DNA of 64,000 nt from Seiridium cupressi (GCA_036674765.1 JARVKI010000053.1:1-64000); one strand, 5' to 3'; counted from the stretch's first letter, positions 35,957 through 47,292 are shown. Program-made: numbers and translations. Notes: generated by a model from the sequence alone, not told the origin.

Positions 35957-36610
35957 ATGTCTTCATCATGGCTCGTATCGCGACAGAGCGATGGACGACT
36001 GTCTACTACAGATGATGACAGAGAAGTTCCCTTCTGGTGGACCAAGGTTCGTATCTCTCGGCGCGACGCTGGACAACATCACTCACAGTGCACGAGGGGC
36101 TAACAATATCCAGACGGGCGTAATCGTGAAGTGGTCCATCTTCCTCGGTATCCTCGTTTTCTTCACAGTCTGGATCGTTGGAGGTTACATGCATGCGAAG
36201 CGCCGTATGCGGAAGGGGCTCAAGCCACTGGGTTATCACAGAGTATGTATCTTCCCCGTGACCCCAGGTTTTCGCATATCAGCTAACACTCTTGCCAGTG
36301 TCTCGTTTCCCGAGCCGAGTTGGCACGTGTAGATCCTGCTTATGCGTATCCGCAGGCGACATACTCCAACTTCGCCGCACCAGCGCCTGGCTACTACGGG
36401 ATGCAGCCCATGCCGCCGCCGGTCTATGATCCCAATCGCCCGCCCATGTATCCTGGAGCCCCGCCGCCGCAAGGAGGCAGCAAGATCGATCCTGAACAGG
36501 GAGGAGCACCTGAGTACTCGCCACCTGCTGGACCGCCACCTCCTGCTACTCAGCGACCGGAGAGGACGGGTGGGAGTAACAACCCTTTCGCAGATCCGCC
36601 TAGACTCTAA
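35957..36610 (+). CDS. RCR-like single-pass membrane protein with a PPxY motif
   Basis: Exons 35957..36046, 36114..36242 and 36299..36610, 176 aa. A short polar N-terminus (ends PFWWTK) is followed by one membrane segment (~34-54, WSIFLGILVFFTVWIVGGYM) and a basic stop-transfer stretch (HAKRRMRKGLKPLGYHR). The cytosolic tail is Pro/Tyr/Gly-rich and includes PPPVYDP (a PPxY motif) and DPEQGG. This layout matches the fungal RCR family (chitin synthesis regulation, Congo red resistance), whose PPxY motifs recruit Rsp5-type HECT ubiquitin ligases for endosomal sorting. All three junctions are in phase 0. Family assignment is from architecture and short motifs, so it is moderately sure. Confidence 0.7.
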
Positions 36611-37064
36611 GTGTGGAGTGCTGGTTATGAGGGTAGATGGCTGATGAACTAAGATCAGTCTGCGCCTGGCTTGCTGAGTTAGAAGAGAGGAAAGGATGAA
36701 CACCTAGCTAGGTGGAACAGGCAATTGGTGCGGCGGCCTACAAATAATGTGCTATAGGTATCGCCGGAATTCGCACCTGTCATCAAACCCGAATTTCAGA
36801 GAAGCAGCACAATAGACGCGAAGTCAGGTGTAATAGCATGTACCAGACCCAAAGAATGTACTATCAGGAATAGACAATATATTGACAATTCAAATAATAA
36901 CTAAACGCCTCTGATCCGAGGGCCATGTGTTGATTCCGACTCCGTCGCTAAGAATAATTGGCACCATATACCCGGTCCTTCTAGTCATACAATAGAACAT
37001 ACAAAAAGATACTGTACAGTTCAGATGCCATCATGAGATGGTATCAACCCAATTCATTGCCCGA
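36611..37064. other. Convergent 3' intergenic region
   Basis: 3' flanks of the RCR-like gene (+) and the conserved unknown gene (-). Nothing else was seen. Confidence 0.5.
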
Positions 37065-37998
37065 TCAGTCGATGTCCATCTCCATAACATCTGGGTCATA
37101 TTCCGGGATCGGCTCCGGCATGTCGTGGCTCGAAATAGGCGCCGTCTGTGAAGGGTGATAAATAATATCGTTGGCTAAGTTGTTCAGCCCATTTGGTGTC
37201 CGTCGTTCAGCAGTGTCTTCAATTTCCATCTCGGTGGGAGCCGCTGTGACGACTCCGTCCGTATTCTCCCCGTTCTGTTTTCTACGTATTCGTGCTCGGG
37301 CTTCTACGATGGCCTTCCTGACGCTATCCTGTTCTTCGGGAACTGTCAAGGACTTCGGCTCGCTGTACAGCACCAACTGCATACCGGCGAGCTCGCCATC
37401 ACTGTTGGCTAGCACCCGAGGTGGGATTCGACTCTGTTGGTGCAGGTGCTTTGCAATGTCGGGCAAGAAGACCAACTTTCCTTCATCGGACGAAGATTCG
37501 CCGTCTGACAGTTCGGCATCGAGATCATATATGTACACCTTGTGTTTCGATTCGTCCAGTTGCATGTGGTCGTTCTCGGGGATCTGCTTCAACGAGGAGC
37601 CGGCAGTGGGCTTGAGCTGGGGGCTCTGGACAGGCACGTAGAGCTTCTGCCCATTTTGCTCTGGGGCGAGGTCGTCAGCAAACTGACCAGCACTAAGAAC
37701 ACGTCTATATGGCGGACATACCTAGATTTAAGAGACTCAGCCGCTTGGAAAGTCTCTCATTGTCCTGAGTGTCGGCTTTTCTCTTGCGCATCTTGCGCGT
37801 GGCGGTCGCATGTTGAGGTTGGATGGCTGACGTCGAATGCGCTGCTACGGGCGCGATAGGGAAGTGGGTAGTTTCATTGGTGGTATGGGCTGGTGGCATG
37901 AAGCTCGCCAGGGATCGGCCAGAGGCGGCTGCAGAGGGGTCCAGGGTCAGGCTGTAGGGGCCGGCCTGGCTGGAGCTCGGTCCAAGCTGGACATTCAT
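37065..37998 (-). CDS. Conserved-looking protein of unknown function
   Basis: Model complement(37065..37660, 37722..37998), 290 aa. The 61-nt intron (donor GTATGT, branch-like GCTGAC, acceptor CCCCAG) restores the frame as LNL-EQNGQKLYVPVQSP. Nearer acceptors put the next exon out of frame. The N-terminal ~75 residues are Ser/Ala/Pro-rich, followed by a basic segment (RKMRKRKADTQDNERLSKRL) that resembles a nuclear localisation signal. The second half is acidic (DLDAELSDGESSSDEGK) with a helix rich in Arg (RKAIVEARARIRRKQ). I do not recognise the family. It is divergent from alanyl-tRNA synthetase. Confidence 0.7.
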
Positions 37999-38204
37999 TG
38001 TCGCGCGACACGTCCCGACTCACTTTCAGGCCAAGTGCCAAACCAGCCGCGGGAGCGTCTCGAATCCAAAGCTCGAAAGGCAGGGCAGCAGCGATAACCG
38101 GAGGGCGGTCGAGTCATCGATTGATCAATTGCGCTCGTGCTTATCCGGAGCTCTGTTATCTCGTGCTGGGCGCAGTTGCATTCAGCCGTGCGAATTTAAG
38201 ACGA

Positions 38205-38513
38205 ATGAGGTTCCAATGCTGCGAGAGCGGGCGCCCTTCGTTTATAGGCGCCTTGACTCACTCTTGTAGAACTTTCTACCTGCGCGGGCCTACCAACGCT
38301 GCAAGACCCATTCCGCCGGCAGCAGCAGCGACCCTGAACGTGCAAGCCAAGCTACCCCTCCATACCTCGTCAACAACCACATTTCGATACTCCACCACAT
38401 CAACCAGAAATTCGCATAATTCTGCTTTGCCGACACGACAGAGGACCACCACGGCATTTGGAGCTGTCCAGACATATCTCAACTCGCGACCTTTCAGTAC
38501 CACCACCGCCACC
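38205..38513 (+). CDS. ALA1: In-frame N-terminal extension of alanyl-tRNA synthetase (mitochondrial presequence)
   Basis: From the ATG at 38205 the frame stays open into the cytosolic start at 38514, adding 103 residues. The segment is rich in Arg, Ser, Thr and Ala with almost no acidic residues, and ends in NSRPFSTTTAT, which looks like a presequence cleavage region. An even earlier in-frame ATG lies at 37998. Fungi generally make cytosolic and mitochondrial alanyl-tRNA synthetase from one gene using two starts, so translation from here would supply mitochondria. The ATG at 38514 has a strong context (CCACCATGT) for the cytosolic form. Confidence 0.75.
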
Positions 38514-41500
38514 ATGTCGCAGGGCGAGTGGACCGGCGTCAAGGTCCGCCAGACCTTCTTCGACTTCTTCAAAGAGAAGGGCCATACGATAGGTATGCGA
38601 CACCACTTCTTGGGCATTCTTCTTGCGACTTGCGCATTCAACAATACCATATTATGGAGCCATGTTTTGCTGACGAGTTGTTCTTCCTGCAGTCCCCTCT
38701 GGCTCCGTGGTGCCGCACAATGACCCCACGCTGCTCTTCACGAACGCTGGCATGGTATGTACAAGCATCGGGCAACGTCGAACCTACAGAACCCCCAGTC
38801 GCCTATACACGGTCATTTCGAGGGTGAAAATGAGGAAAGCTAATATGCTTTCCGCTACAGAACCAGTTCAAGCCCATTTTTCTCGGCACAGTTGCTGCCA
38901 CAGATGACTTGGCTAAACTGAAGCGCGCGGTAGATTCACAAAAGGTAATTGTCTTGAACAAAAGACCTGGAAAACCGGTATAGTGGCTAACATCTGACTA
39001 GTGTATCCGCGCCGGAGGCAAGCACAATGATCTGGACGACGTCGGAAAGGATTCATATCACGGTATGTACGAAAATATGTTGTGTTCTCAATTTTTTTGG
39101 TGACAATTTTGGAAATTAAATTAGAAGCTAACATATGATATAGTGAGTATTGCACGCCTTTTGTCTGGGCTTCCGGGTTTCGAGAACGTCGAATTTTGCC
39201 GTGCTTCGTCTTTTCGGAAAACTATTCACGGGCGCTTTGGATAAGCTTGTTTGAAGATCAAAAGGCTAAAACGTGTTTACTATGTAGCATACATTCTTCG
39301 AGATGTTGGGTAATTGGTCTTTTGGTAAGCAAATGCCATGGCTATTTTATATCCTCCAAAGTCTCTTGAGAAGAAATTGCTGACTCTGATAATAGGGGAT
39401 TACTTTAAAAAGGAGGCCATAGACTGGTCTTGGACTTTACTCACTAAAGTCTACGGTCTAGATCCTTCCCGATTATGTAAGTAGAACAAGAACGTGAAAC
39501 ATTCGCTGCTGGCCCAGCTCTCCGGAAAACGGAAGCGCTGTTGTCCCATTACACCGCTGTCGAGGCGCTGAGCCACGGATAATCTGTATTTGGACCAACA
39601 GGAGTTCTCTTATAGTACATGATATGAGATAAGACGCTAACATATTTTTGTTACTAGATGTTACCTACTTCGAGGGAAACCCCGAGATGAACCTGGAACC
39701 TGATCTGGAGGCCAAGGAACTATGGAAAGCCGTAGGCGTAGCGGACGATCATATCTTACCGGGCAACATGAAGGACAACTTCTGGGAGATGGGTGACCAG
39801 GGACCCGTATTGATCCCCCTTGCCAATATGCAAAGATATAATTACTAACCCCTGTCATCACAGTGCGGGCCTTGTAGTGAGATTCACTATGACAAGGTGG
39901 GTGGACGAAACGCTGCTCACTTGGTCAACCAAGATGATCCGCTTGTCGTCGAAGTCTGGAACAACGTCTTCATGCAATTCGACAGGCAAAAGGACAAGTC
40001 GCTGAAACCACTTCCTGCTAAGCACATCGATACTGGAATGGGCTTTGAGAGACTGGTTTCTGCTCTGCAAAACAAAGACTCCAACTACACCACTGACATC
40101 TTCACCCCCCTCTTCGCTCAAATAAAGCAGGTTACCGGTGCGAGGGACTATACCGACAAGTATGGCAAGGACGATGCCGATGGTATAGACACCGCCTACC
40201 GCGTAGTGGCGGATCACATCAGACTTCTCACATTCGCCATTTCCGATGGTGCGGTACCAAATAACGATGGTCGAGGTTATGTTGTGCGTCGTGTTCTGCG
40301 CAGAGGTGTGCGCTACGCGCGCAAATACTTTGGCGCAGAGATAGGCTCCTTCTTTTCGAAGGTGTTGCCAGCTCTTGTCGAGCAAATGGGGGAGCAGTTC
40401 CCTGAAATCGTCAAGAAGCAGCAAGACATCAAGGAGATCTTGGACGAGGAAGAGGAGGCTTTTGCTAGGACACTGGATCGTGGTGAGAAGCAATTTGAGA
40501 AATATGCTACTCAGGCCTCGGGCAGCGAATCCAAGAAGCTGTCTGGTGCTGATGTTTGGAGGCTCTATGATACATTTGGTTTCCCTGAGGATTTGACAAC
40601 ATTAATGGCCGAGGAGAGAGGTCTATCTATTGATGCGGAAGAGGTTGCTATTGCCAGAGAAAAGGCTCGTGAAGCTAGCAAGGCTATCAAGGACTCCGTT
40701 CAGACATTTTCGAAGCTCAATGTTCATCAGATCGCGGAGCTTAAAGAAAAGCTCCAAATACCGACGCCGGATGACGAAGCCAAGTTCCAAAAGGGAGATG
40801 TCAAGGCCAAGGTGCAGCTGGTCTTTGACGGTACGCAGTTCATAAAATCGACCAAGGATATTAAACCCAACACACCGCTTGGTTTACTCCTCGACAAGAC
40901 AAACTTCTATGCCGAACAAGGTGGCCAAGTTGCAGACACTGGACGCATAGTCATTGATGATGTGGCGGAGTTCAAGGTTTTGGACGTTCAACAATTTGGT
41001 GGCTACGTCGTTCACAACGGATATTTGGAATATGGAGAACTTCAGGCTGGAGACGAAGTCATCTCGGAATACGACGAGCTGCGACGACAGCCCATCCGGA
41101 ATAACCACACAGGCACACACATCCTCAACCACTCCTTGAGGGAAATTTTGGGCGACGACATCAACCAGAAGGGCTCCCTAGTCGACCAAGACAAGCTACG
41201 TTTCGATTTCTCACACAAGGCGCAGGTCACCGTTCCCGAATTGAAGAAGATCGAAGACTTGTCGAACGCATATATCAGACAAAATTGCAAGATCTACTCC
41301 AAGGACGTTGATCTAGACGTCGCGCGACAGATCAATGGCGTACGTGCTGTCTTTGGCGAAACCTACCCCAATCCCGTTCGTGTTGTATCAGTGGGCATTG
41401 ATGTTGATATCCTACTCGAGAATCCTGACAACCCTGAATTCCGCAAGGTCAGTGTTGAGTTCTGCGGAGGTACGCACGTCGACCAGACTGGTATCATCAA

Positions 41501-42240
41501 AGACCTAGTGATTGTGGAAGAGTCCGGCATTGCGAAGGGTATCCGCCGAGTGGTTGCCTACACTGGCGATGCTGCTCATGCTGTTCAGCGCGTGGCCGCT
41601 GAGTTTTCCAGGCGTATCGACGAGCTCGATGCGCTCCCATTCGGTCCCGAAAAGGAGGATAAAGTGAAGCATGCCCAGTCCGACTTGAATAGCCTCGTGG
41701 TTTCTGCTGTTACCAAAGACGAGCTTAGAACCAAATTCGCCAAGGTCAGCAAGAGTGTCGTCGATGAACAGAAGAAGCGCCAAAAAGCCGAAAGCAAGAC
41801 GGCTCTGGATGCCGTGACGTCGCATTTCACCAAGGACGAGAACAAGGATGTCAAGTACTTTATCGGACATTTGCCCATCTCGGCCAACTCCAAGGCTATG
41901 TCGGATGTGATCAAGCACTACCAAACCAAGGACAAGACCAAGTCTGTTTATCTGCTAGGTGGTAGCTCTAGGGAGGGTGCGGTTGCACATGCCGTCTATG
42001 TTGGTACCGTAAGTTGAATTTTCGTTGTCAAAGTTGAGCCCAACCCAGTGCTAATATGGTCTATAGGATCTTGCTTCCAAGGGTGTCACTGCCGAGGCTT
42101 GGTCATCTGCGGTTGCTCAAGTTGTAGGTGGTCAGGCCGGTGGCAAAGAGCCTGTCCGGCAAGGGCGGGGTACCAATGCTGAGAAGATCGACGAGGGAGT
42201 CGAGGCTGCCAGAAAGTATCTCGAGAACTTGAAGATTTAA
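38514..42240 (+). CDS. ALA1: Alanyl-tRNA synthetase (dual cytosolic/mitochondrial)
   Basis: Coding exons 38514..38592, 38693..38754, 38861..38944, 39002..39061, 39288..39324, 39396..39476, 39658..39806, 39864..42008 and 42067..42240, 956 aa from this start. The class II catalytic core runs [61 protein letters not shown] and [15 protein letters not shown], then GMGFERLVS. The editing domain has H599-T-G-T-H603 and C718-G-G-T-H722, the zinc/active-site residues that clear Ser-tRNA and Gly-tRNA. A C-Ala domain ends at KYLENLKI. It charges tRNA-Ala with alanine. The 5' third is broken by eight intervening sequences, one of them apparently a twin intron (39062-39287). With that interpretation the total is divisible by three and every class II motif is intact. 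Confidence 0.96.
39062..39287 (+). other. Putative spliceosomal twin intron (stwintron) in alanyl-tRNA synthetase
   Basis: The upstream exon ends ...TATCAC (Tyr-His) at 39061 and the downstream exon begins CATACATTC (His-Thr-Phe) at 39288. A single intron from the good donor GTATGT at 39063 leaves an extra G and shifts the frame. If the inner intron 39063-39143 (donor GTATGT, branch GCTAACA, acceptor ATATAG) is removed first, the leftover G at 39062 joins TGAGT at 39144. This creates a perfect new donor, GTGAGT. The outer intron then runs to TATGTAG at 39287 with a branch-like GCTAAAA. This gives the conserved YHHTFFEM in frame. The inner intron thus lies between donor bases 1 and 2. Confidence 0.85.
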
Positions 42241-42446
42241 GTAGTTGAAATGCTCAAGAGTGGGAGGCGAGTCGGCGTTTTAAATAGGGGATACTGAAAC
42301 CTGGCTGAAGGCTAGAACTGGCATGATGTATAAATAAATACAGGCACAAGAGGGGAAAATTACCATAGACCAAGGCCATAACCTTCCGTTAGTCGAAGGA
42401 AGTGAAATTGATCTTGACAAAATCCCATTTGTTCGTGTGCAATCTC

Positions 42447-43265
42447 CTATTTGTTTTCCAAAATCCCCGCACCGAGAATGTCCTTGAACTCGGCCAAAGG
42501 CTGAATTTCTTCCAGCATTCCAGGCTGTAGTCTATCATACAGAATCCCACACGTCGGTTTCTGTGCCCCTTGAACCTCGACGACTCTGAAAGGGGTGACT
42601 ACATAGTCACAGACTGTGTCAAACACATCTGGTCGCAACTCCTCTTCCAGTAATTGACAGTCATGCACCACACTAACGGTCGCAGTGTGTGTCGTGATCG
42701 CACCGATGGAATAAAGCATTGCCCATTCCAAATCGAAGTAGCCGTGCCCCTTTCCAAACCGGATTCCTTGCATGTTGATCGCTCCAGTCCCTGTGATCAT
42801 GACGGGGATTTTTATCTGTTCTCGCATGAGATCCGCCAAAGACACTTGTCGGCCAACTCGCTCCATGCCATCTAGCGTCGCGGCATACCACACCCATCCG
42901 TGTCCGCCGCCCAGCTTCCCCTGCCACTCCTGTTTGATGGTGATGGGGTCCAGCAGCCAGAACCCACGCTTAATTCCGTATGTCGTCATGAGAATTCTCT
43001 TGCCGGCTAGGAGCGCCACGCGGCGCAGCTCCTCGAGGCAGTTGTCCGGTGTGATGAAGAGAATGGACGAGTCCGTGTAGCAGGGGAGTGACGTCAGAAG
43101 TGAGGTGGCATCAGAAGATCCGATGAAGTCGGTGATGTACTCGCCAAAGTCATAGTGGAAGCGCGAGTCCGGAATGGCGACCTGAAGCAGATCGGTCCAG
43201 ACGCGGCTCCGCACGGAGGATTTGTGCGTGGCTATTGGGTCTACTGCCATGATGTCTGGCTGCAC
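42447..43265 (-). CDS. 5-formyltetrahydrofolate cyclo-ligase-like protein
   Basis: Single exon, 272 aa (267 aa from the second Met at 43250). The N-terminal basic helix (KSSVRSRVWTDL) leads into an alpha/beta fold. It contains LFITPDNCLEELRRVALLAGKRILMTTYGIKRGFWLLDP and the family glycine-rich loop RFGKGHGYFDLEW, followed by TVSVVHDCQL. The GKGxGYxD loop is the signature of the 5-FTHF cyclo-ligase superfamily and normally binds ATP phosphate. The fungal proteins of this size with an extended N-terminal half resemble the MTHFSD-like branch rather than the short canonical enzyme, so catalysis should not be assumed. It is convergent with alanyl-tRNA synthetase, about 200 bp apart. Confidence 0.8.
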   Translation of the reverse strand: MQPDIMAVDPIATHKSSVRSRVWTDLLQVAIPDSRFHYDFGEYITDFIGSSDATSLLTSLPCYTDSSILFITPDNCLEELRRVALLAGKRILMTTYGIKRGFWLLDPITIKQEWQGKLGGGHGWVWYAATLDGMERVGRQVSLADLMREQIKIPVMITGTGAINMQGIRFGKGHGYFDLEWAMLYSIGAITTHTATVSVVHDCQLLEEELRPDVFDTVCDYVVTPFRVVEVQGAQKPTCGILYDRLQPGMLEEIQPLAEFKDILGAGILENK

Positions 43266-43943
43266 TTCCTATTCCCGTGTTCTTGCGCTGGCAGAGCGAC
43301 GAACTCAACGGCGAGATGCTGTTGCGACCCTTGGCAAAGAAGGGCTGGCGCTGGGTGTGGTGTTACTGGCGAAGCTTTGTGGAAACGGGAGCTAAAAATG
43401 GATGTGATACTATGGAACTCCATCACGGAGACCACCGGCCACCATGGCGCCGAAAGTCCACCGGCGTCGAAAGTAATACCGGGAGCGACCGAAAACGCTT
43501 ATCTACCGGCGAATTGGAGTTTGGGTATTCTGTCCTCTCTCGACAACAGTCCTTCGGCGTAGTAATGGCATCTACCAGAGCGCTAAACACTCCACTTATG
43601 GACGGCAAGGTTGAAGGGCCCACGACATTGTGTGAGCTGACATTTTGTGATGCTTTATGCAGGTTCAAGAGGTCATTGCTTTGATATAATGTCTTTCAAA
43701 CACTAAAATGTCAGCTATATTTTCTAACTGAAGCCTTTGAGCAATACCTGGTGCGCTCCTCATGCATCCAATACAGCAATCCAAGCCCCTGAACTCTCTC
43801 GCCTTTCTTGAGGCCGGGAAGATACTGCTTGTATATAACGAGATTTCAGCATACCGCCTTTTCGTCTCGTCCGCAGACCGCCATATAATGATCAAAGACT
43901 CCAGGCCCCTCAAGGCCTCCGGCTTACCGGTAAGAGCACCGGC
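43266..43943. other. Intergenic, no gene seen
   Basis: 5' flank of the cyclo-ligase-like gene and 3' flank of the small Cys-rich gene. Short ORFs here look like chance. Confidence 0.45.
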
Positions 43944-44737
43944 TCAAAAAATGCCGAATCTAGAAGGAACCTTGGAGGTGAATCCGATCCCTCCGACCCA
44001 GATTTTCTTCCCCGTATCAGCACAGCCGAGACATCTTCTCCGTTCCCCCATATTTGTGATGGAGCAATGCGAGCACACGTGTTTCCCACATCCGGCGCAG
44101 CCCGTCTCCGCCTCGCCGGACCCGTACCCATCTATATCCATTGCGTCGTGGTCACCGCGCAGAGCCTGCCCGCAGTCCTCGCAGTCCTCAGGCGCGTATA
44201 TCGACGTGTCGACGCGAGGCGAGGCGACAGAATGCGCTGCTGCGGATAGGCTTTGTGAATTTGGAAGCTTCCAGAAACTGTGCAGTGACGCCTGCTGTGT
44301 ATGGTGCTGCTCTGGCGCCGAGGGCTGTGCGTGGATGCCCTGAGGCCGTTGTTGCATTGGCGATTCATGTTCATCTGCCTGTGGTCTTTGCGCGGCCGAG
44401 AAAAGCATGTCTATCGTCCTTTCTGTTGAAGTGCATGATAAGCTTCTTGCTTGCTTTGTATTTACGTGCTACTTCCGAGCAGGGCGGCCAGCGCGTGGGA
44501 AAACTTACGATGCACTTCGTCCTCTGAAGGCCGACCGTTGCGGAAACGCTTCATTGTGCGACTCGGGAGGTGCGAGGCCGTCGCCATTTGCCATCGCATT
44601 GGCGATGTGCTCTCGGCATCGTGGTGTGTGGAGGCAAAGGACGAAGGGCCGGGTCGCGGTGGTGAGTTGAGCGCGCTGCCCGTGCTGCTGGATGAGTAGG
44701 AGAGTTCGGACTCGGAACGCTTGCGCTTGAGCAGCAT
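43944..44737 (-). CDS. Small Cys-rich, probably zinc-binding protein
   Basis: Model complement(43944..44422, 44509..44737), 235 aa. The 86-nt intron (GTAAGT..CAACAG) joins SEDEVH to QRTIDMLFSAAQRPQ. The N-terminus is basic/Ser-rich (MLLKRKRSESELSYSSSSTG), then comes a Gln/His-rich low-complexity middle. The C-terminal third holds four CxxC pairs: CEDCGQ, CAGCGKHVC with SHC, and CLGCAD. This is the spacing of a treble-clef or double zinc-ribbon fold. An acidic loop (DAMDIDGYGSGEAE) separates pairs one and two. I do not recognise a named family. A nuclear or ubiquitin-related role would be a guess. Confidence 0.7.
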
Positions 44738-45743
44738 GGTGATGGCCCTGGTGACGTTGACGATATATAACTATTTTAAGATTCAGACACACAAGACTTG
44801 ATCGTATATAGAAGATAGGTCAACAGGGACGTGTGGTAAGATCAACTGCTGTGGCTGCTGTTGAAGTTGGTTGTGGATGTGATGAATTATGCGACAGACA
44901 TGCGATCCGCGTTCCCATTAACGCGGGTATATCTGCTACTTGAGTGGTCAATGGGGGCACCGGTGCTAGAGGCGCGCTTTGGCGGGGAACCATGTTGGGA
45001 GCCCCACTGTCTTCAATCAACGCGTCTCACGCGTTAATTGGCATGGGGAGCATCAATGTTCACCTCCCTCATAGTAAGTTCCTAACTGCATGAACAACCC
45101 AATGGGGTCGGCCCCCTAGGTATTCCAAGTATTTCCGTTTTGATACAAGAAGACAGGAGGCTCAATTCTAACCTAGGGCCCAAACGGGACCGGGTCGCGT
45201 ACATTAGTGACCGTGAGAGAAACAGTATACACTTCGGTCATAGTCAACACGCGGAACCGGCTGGATTTATTCTATTTATGCAGGGACATGGGAGGCTTCC
45301 GTTCAGGTCGGATATGTATAAGTTATCACGGGGAGTCGTCTACCATAGGACCCATGTCTGTCTAGTATAGACTTCAGTGCCAAAGTTGGCATCAATCCCC
45401 GGTAGCGGGAGTCTAGCTTTTCGCATTACCGTTCAAAAAAATACTCATCATACTTCCGTATTAACTAGTGAGGTGGGGATATAGGCGACGCCCAGTAGTC
45501 GAGTCCTCTTACTAGATTCACAATGACCGCGGCGTTTCGTTTAGTCACTACTCGCTGGGAATCTGGCAAATACAGTATCCGACATTCTATTTGCTATTGA
45601 ATCTAACCACTATGCAGAGAAAGTCCAGCGTATGATGCTTCTAATCTGTTGACCTCTGACTTCGAGTAAGAAGGTTGTCTGACCAAATTCTCTTTCTCTA
45701 TGAATCTCATCGATGTGACCCGGGCAGACATGGTTGCTCTCCG
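44738..45743. other. Intergenic, no gene seen (1 kb)
   Basis: Promoter side of the Cys-rich gene and 3' flank of the FAD monooxygenase. Short direct and inverted motifs (e.g. repeated ACGCGT/TTAACGCG near 44920-45040) are present but unassigned. Confidence 0.4.
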
Positions 45744-47292
45744 TCAAGGCTCTGCCTCCTTTTTACTCTTTACCGCTAGGTCGTACTCTGAGTCGATGTC
45801 GTCCGTCCAGACCCATCGCATCCTATCAATGACAAGCTTGTTGATTTCTGGCACACATTGGTCAAAAGGCAGATCCTTCATTATACCGACCTTATTTGCA
45901 ACATTCAGGGTTAGCGATTTCTCCTGATGGTGCTCAACAAGCATTGGGGCCCAGCGTTGTATTTCAAGAGTGCAAACACTTAGTGGGGAATATAGTTGCA
46001 CTCTTGAGACAAGTTGCAGAAAATGGAATATGAGTACAAGTTCTTACCTGGGCTTGGTAAACCTCGACGGCGTCACGAGACGTGCGCGCCACCTTTTGTG
46101 CTCGCGGAAGCCGTACGTCTTGATATAATTGAGCCCAAGCCTCGAGATCACCCCTCTTCCAGGTATCCGAATCTGCAAGGCAGTCATGTAGCGCGCGGGC
46201 TAGTATATAGCCGTCTTCGATAGCCTGGCCCGCGCCGGCACCTTTTGGCTCGTCAGCATAGTGGGCAGAAGACGATCGGGATAATCACCTTGATGAGGAG
46301 TCATGGCGTGAGCGGCATCTCCTAGCAAGACAACCTTACCGCCCAGGTAAACCCACTGATCCAAGGGTTCTCGGTCGTTGATAAGCCATTTTGACGGTTG
46401 GTCTGGCATCAGTTGAATGAGCTTCTGAACCCTTTCCTCAAAGCCCTTGAACGCTTCGATCACTTCGTCTTTCTGACCAATTGCCGTCCAACTTTCTTTC
46501 AGATGGCCTAGGTTCTCTTCCTTCTCCGCGACAAACGCAACAATATTCAGCGTCTTGTTGTTCGCTATAGGAAAGCACAGAAAGTGTCGGTTCTTTCCCA
46601 GCCAGGTCACAGAATAAGTATCGAACCCCCACCAGTCCTGGATCTCTGATATGGGCACCAGTGCACGGTATGCAATACGACCACTATATGCAGGCTTATC
46701 AGTGGCGAACTGCCCTCTAACTGCAGAGTGTATGCCATCGCAGCCAATTACCAGGTTGGCTTTTGCTGTTGTTCCGTCCTGAAACTCGACCAGAACCTCA
46801 CTTTCTTGATCCTGTCCATTAGTCAGTTTAGGCATGTAGTTGATATCGGATGGGCATACTGACCGTAAGCTTGACACAACGTTTGTTGGTATGAAGCCTG
46901 GCAGCCTTCCTCTGATTCGCAATATCCGCCAGGAGGTCAAGGAAGCCCGCACGATGCACTGGCAACTGTTTGACGCCTTCCGTTTCTACAGATGGCACCG
47001 TCACAACGTCGGACCCATCGTCGAATTTGCGGAAAGTTAACCAGATCTTGCTACGTCTGCCAGCAATCTTTGAAACTGCTTCGCCAATGCCTATCTTGTT
47101 CAGCAGCTTCGCTGCGTTCACACCTATACCCACGCCAGCGCCAATCTCTTTGTATTCTGGAGCTTGCTCGTAAACGTCTATGTCGACCGATGACCCGCAA
47201 CGGTGGTGAAGAGAGAGCGCGGCGCAAAGCCCGCCGATACCGCCCCCTATGACGGCAACTCTCAGAGGCGGGCGGTCGGAAGCCATGGACAT
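45744..47292 (-). CDS. FAD-dependent monooxygenase, salicylate-hydroxylase-like
   Basis: Model complement(45744..45890, 46048..46241, 46289..46811, 46864..47292), 430 aa. It has the N-terminal Rossmann motif VAVIGGGIGGLCAALSL (~13-29), the DG motif region LVIGCDGIHSAVRGQF, and the second FAD site VVLLGDAAHAMTPHQG-AGAGQAIED (~303-325), which is restored across the third exon junction. The last intron (157 nt, CTAAC branch) joins EVYQAQ to VGIMKDLPFDQCVPE and gives the usual ending DRMRWVWTDDIDSEYD. Nearer acceptors give the wrong frame. Family members hydroxylate aromatic acids with NAD(P)H and O2 (group A flavoprotein hydroxylases). The start could instead be at the second Met. It is divergent from the MFS gene. 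Confidence 0.9.

Noticed and set aside
39063..39287. One conventional intron (39063-39287) in alanyl-tRNA synthetase
   Set aside because: It leaves an unpaired G and gives a stop soon after (Ala-Tyr-Ile-Leu-Arg-Asp-Val-Gly-stop). Alternative microexons between 39144 and 39287 with GT donors either shift the frame or insert non-conserved residues.
45744..46047. Frameshift at the last exon of the FAD monooxygenase
   Set aside because: The nearest acceptors gave the wrong phase, but an acceptor at 45891 with a CTAAC branch gives EVYQAQ-VGIMKDLP in frame and a normal C-terminus.
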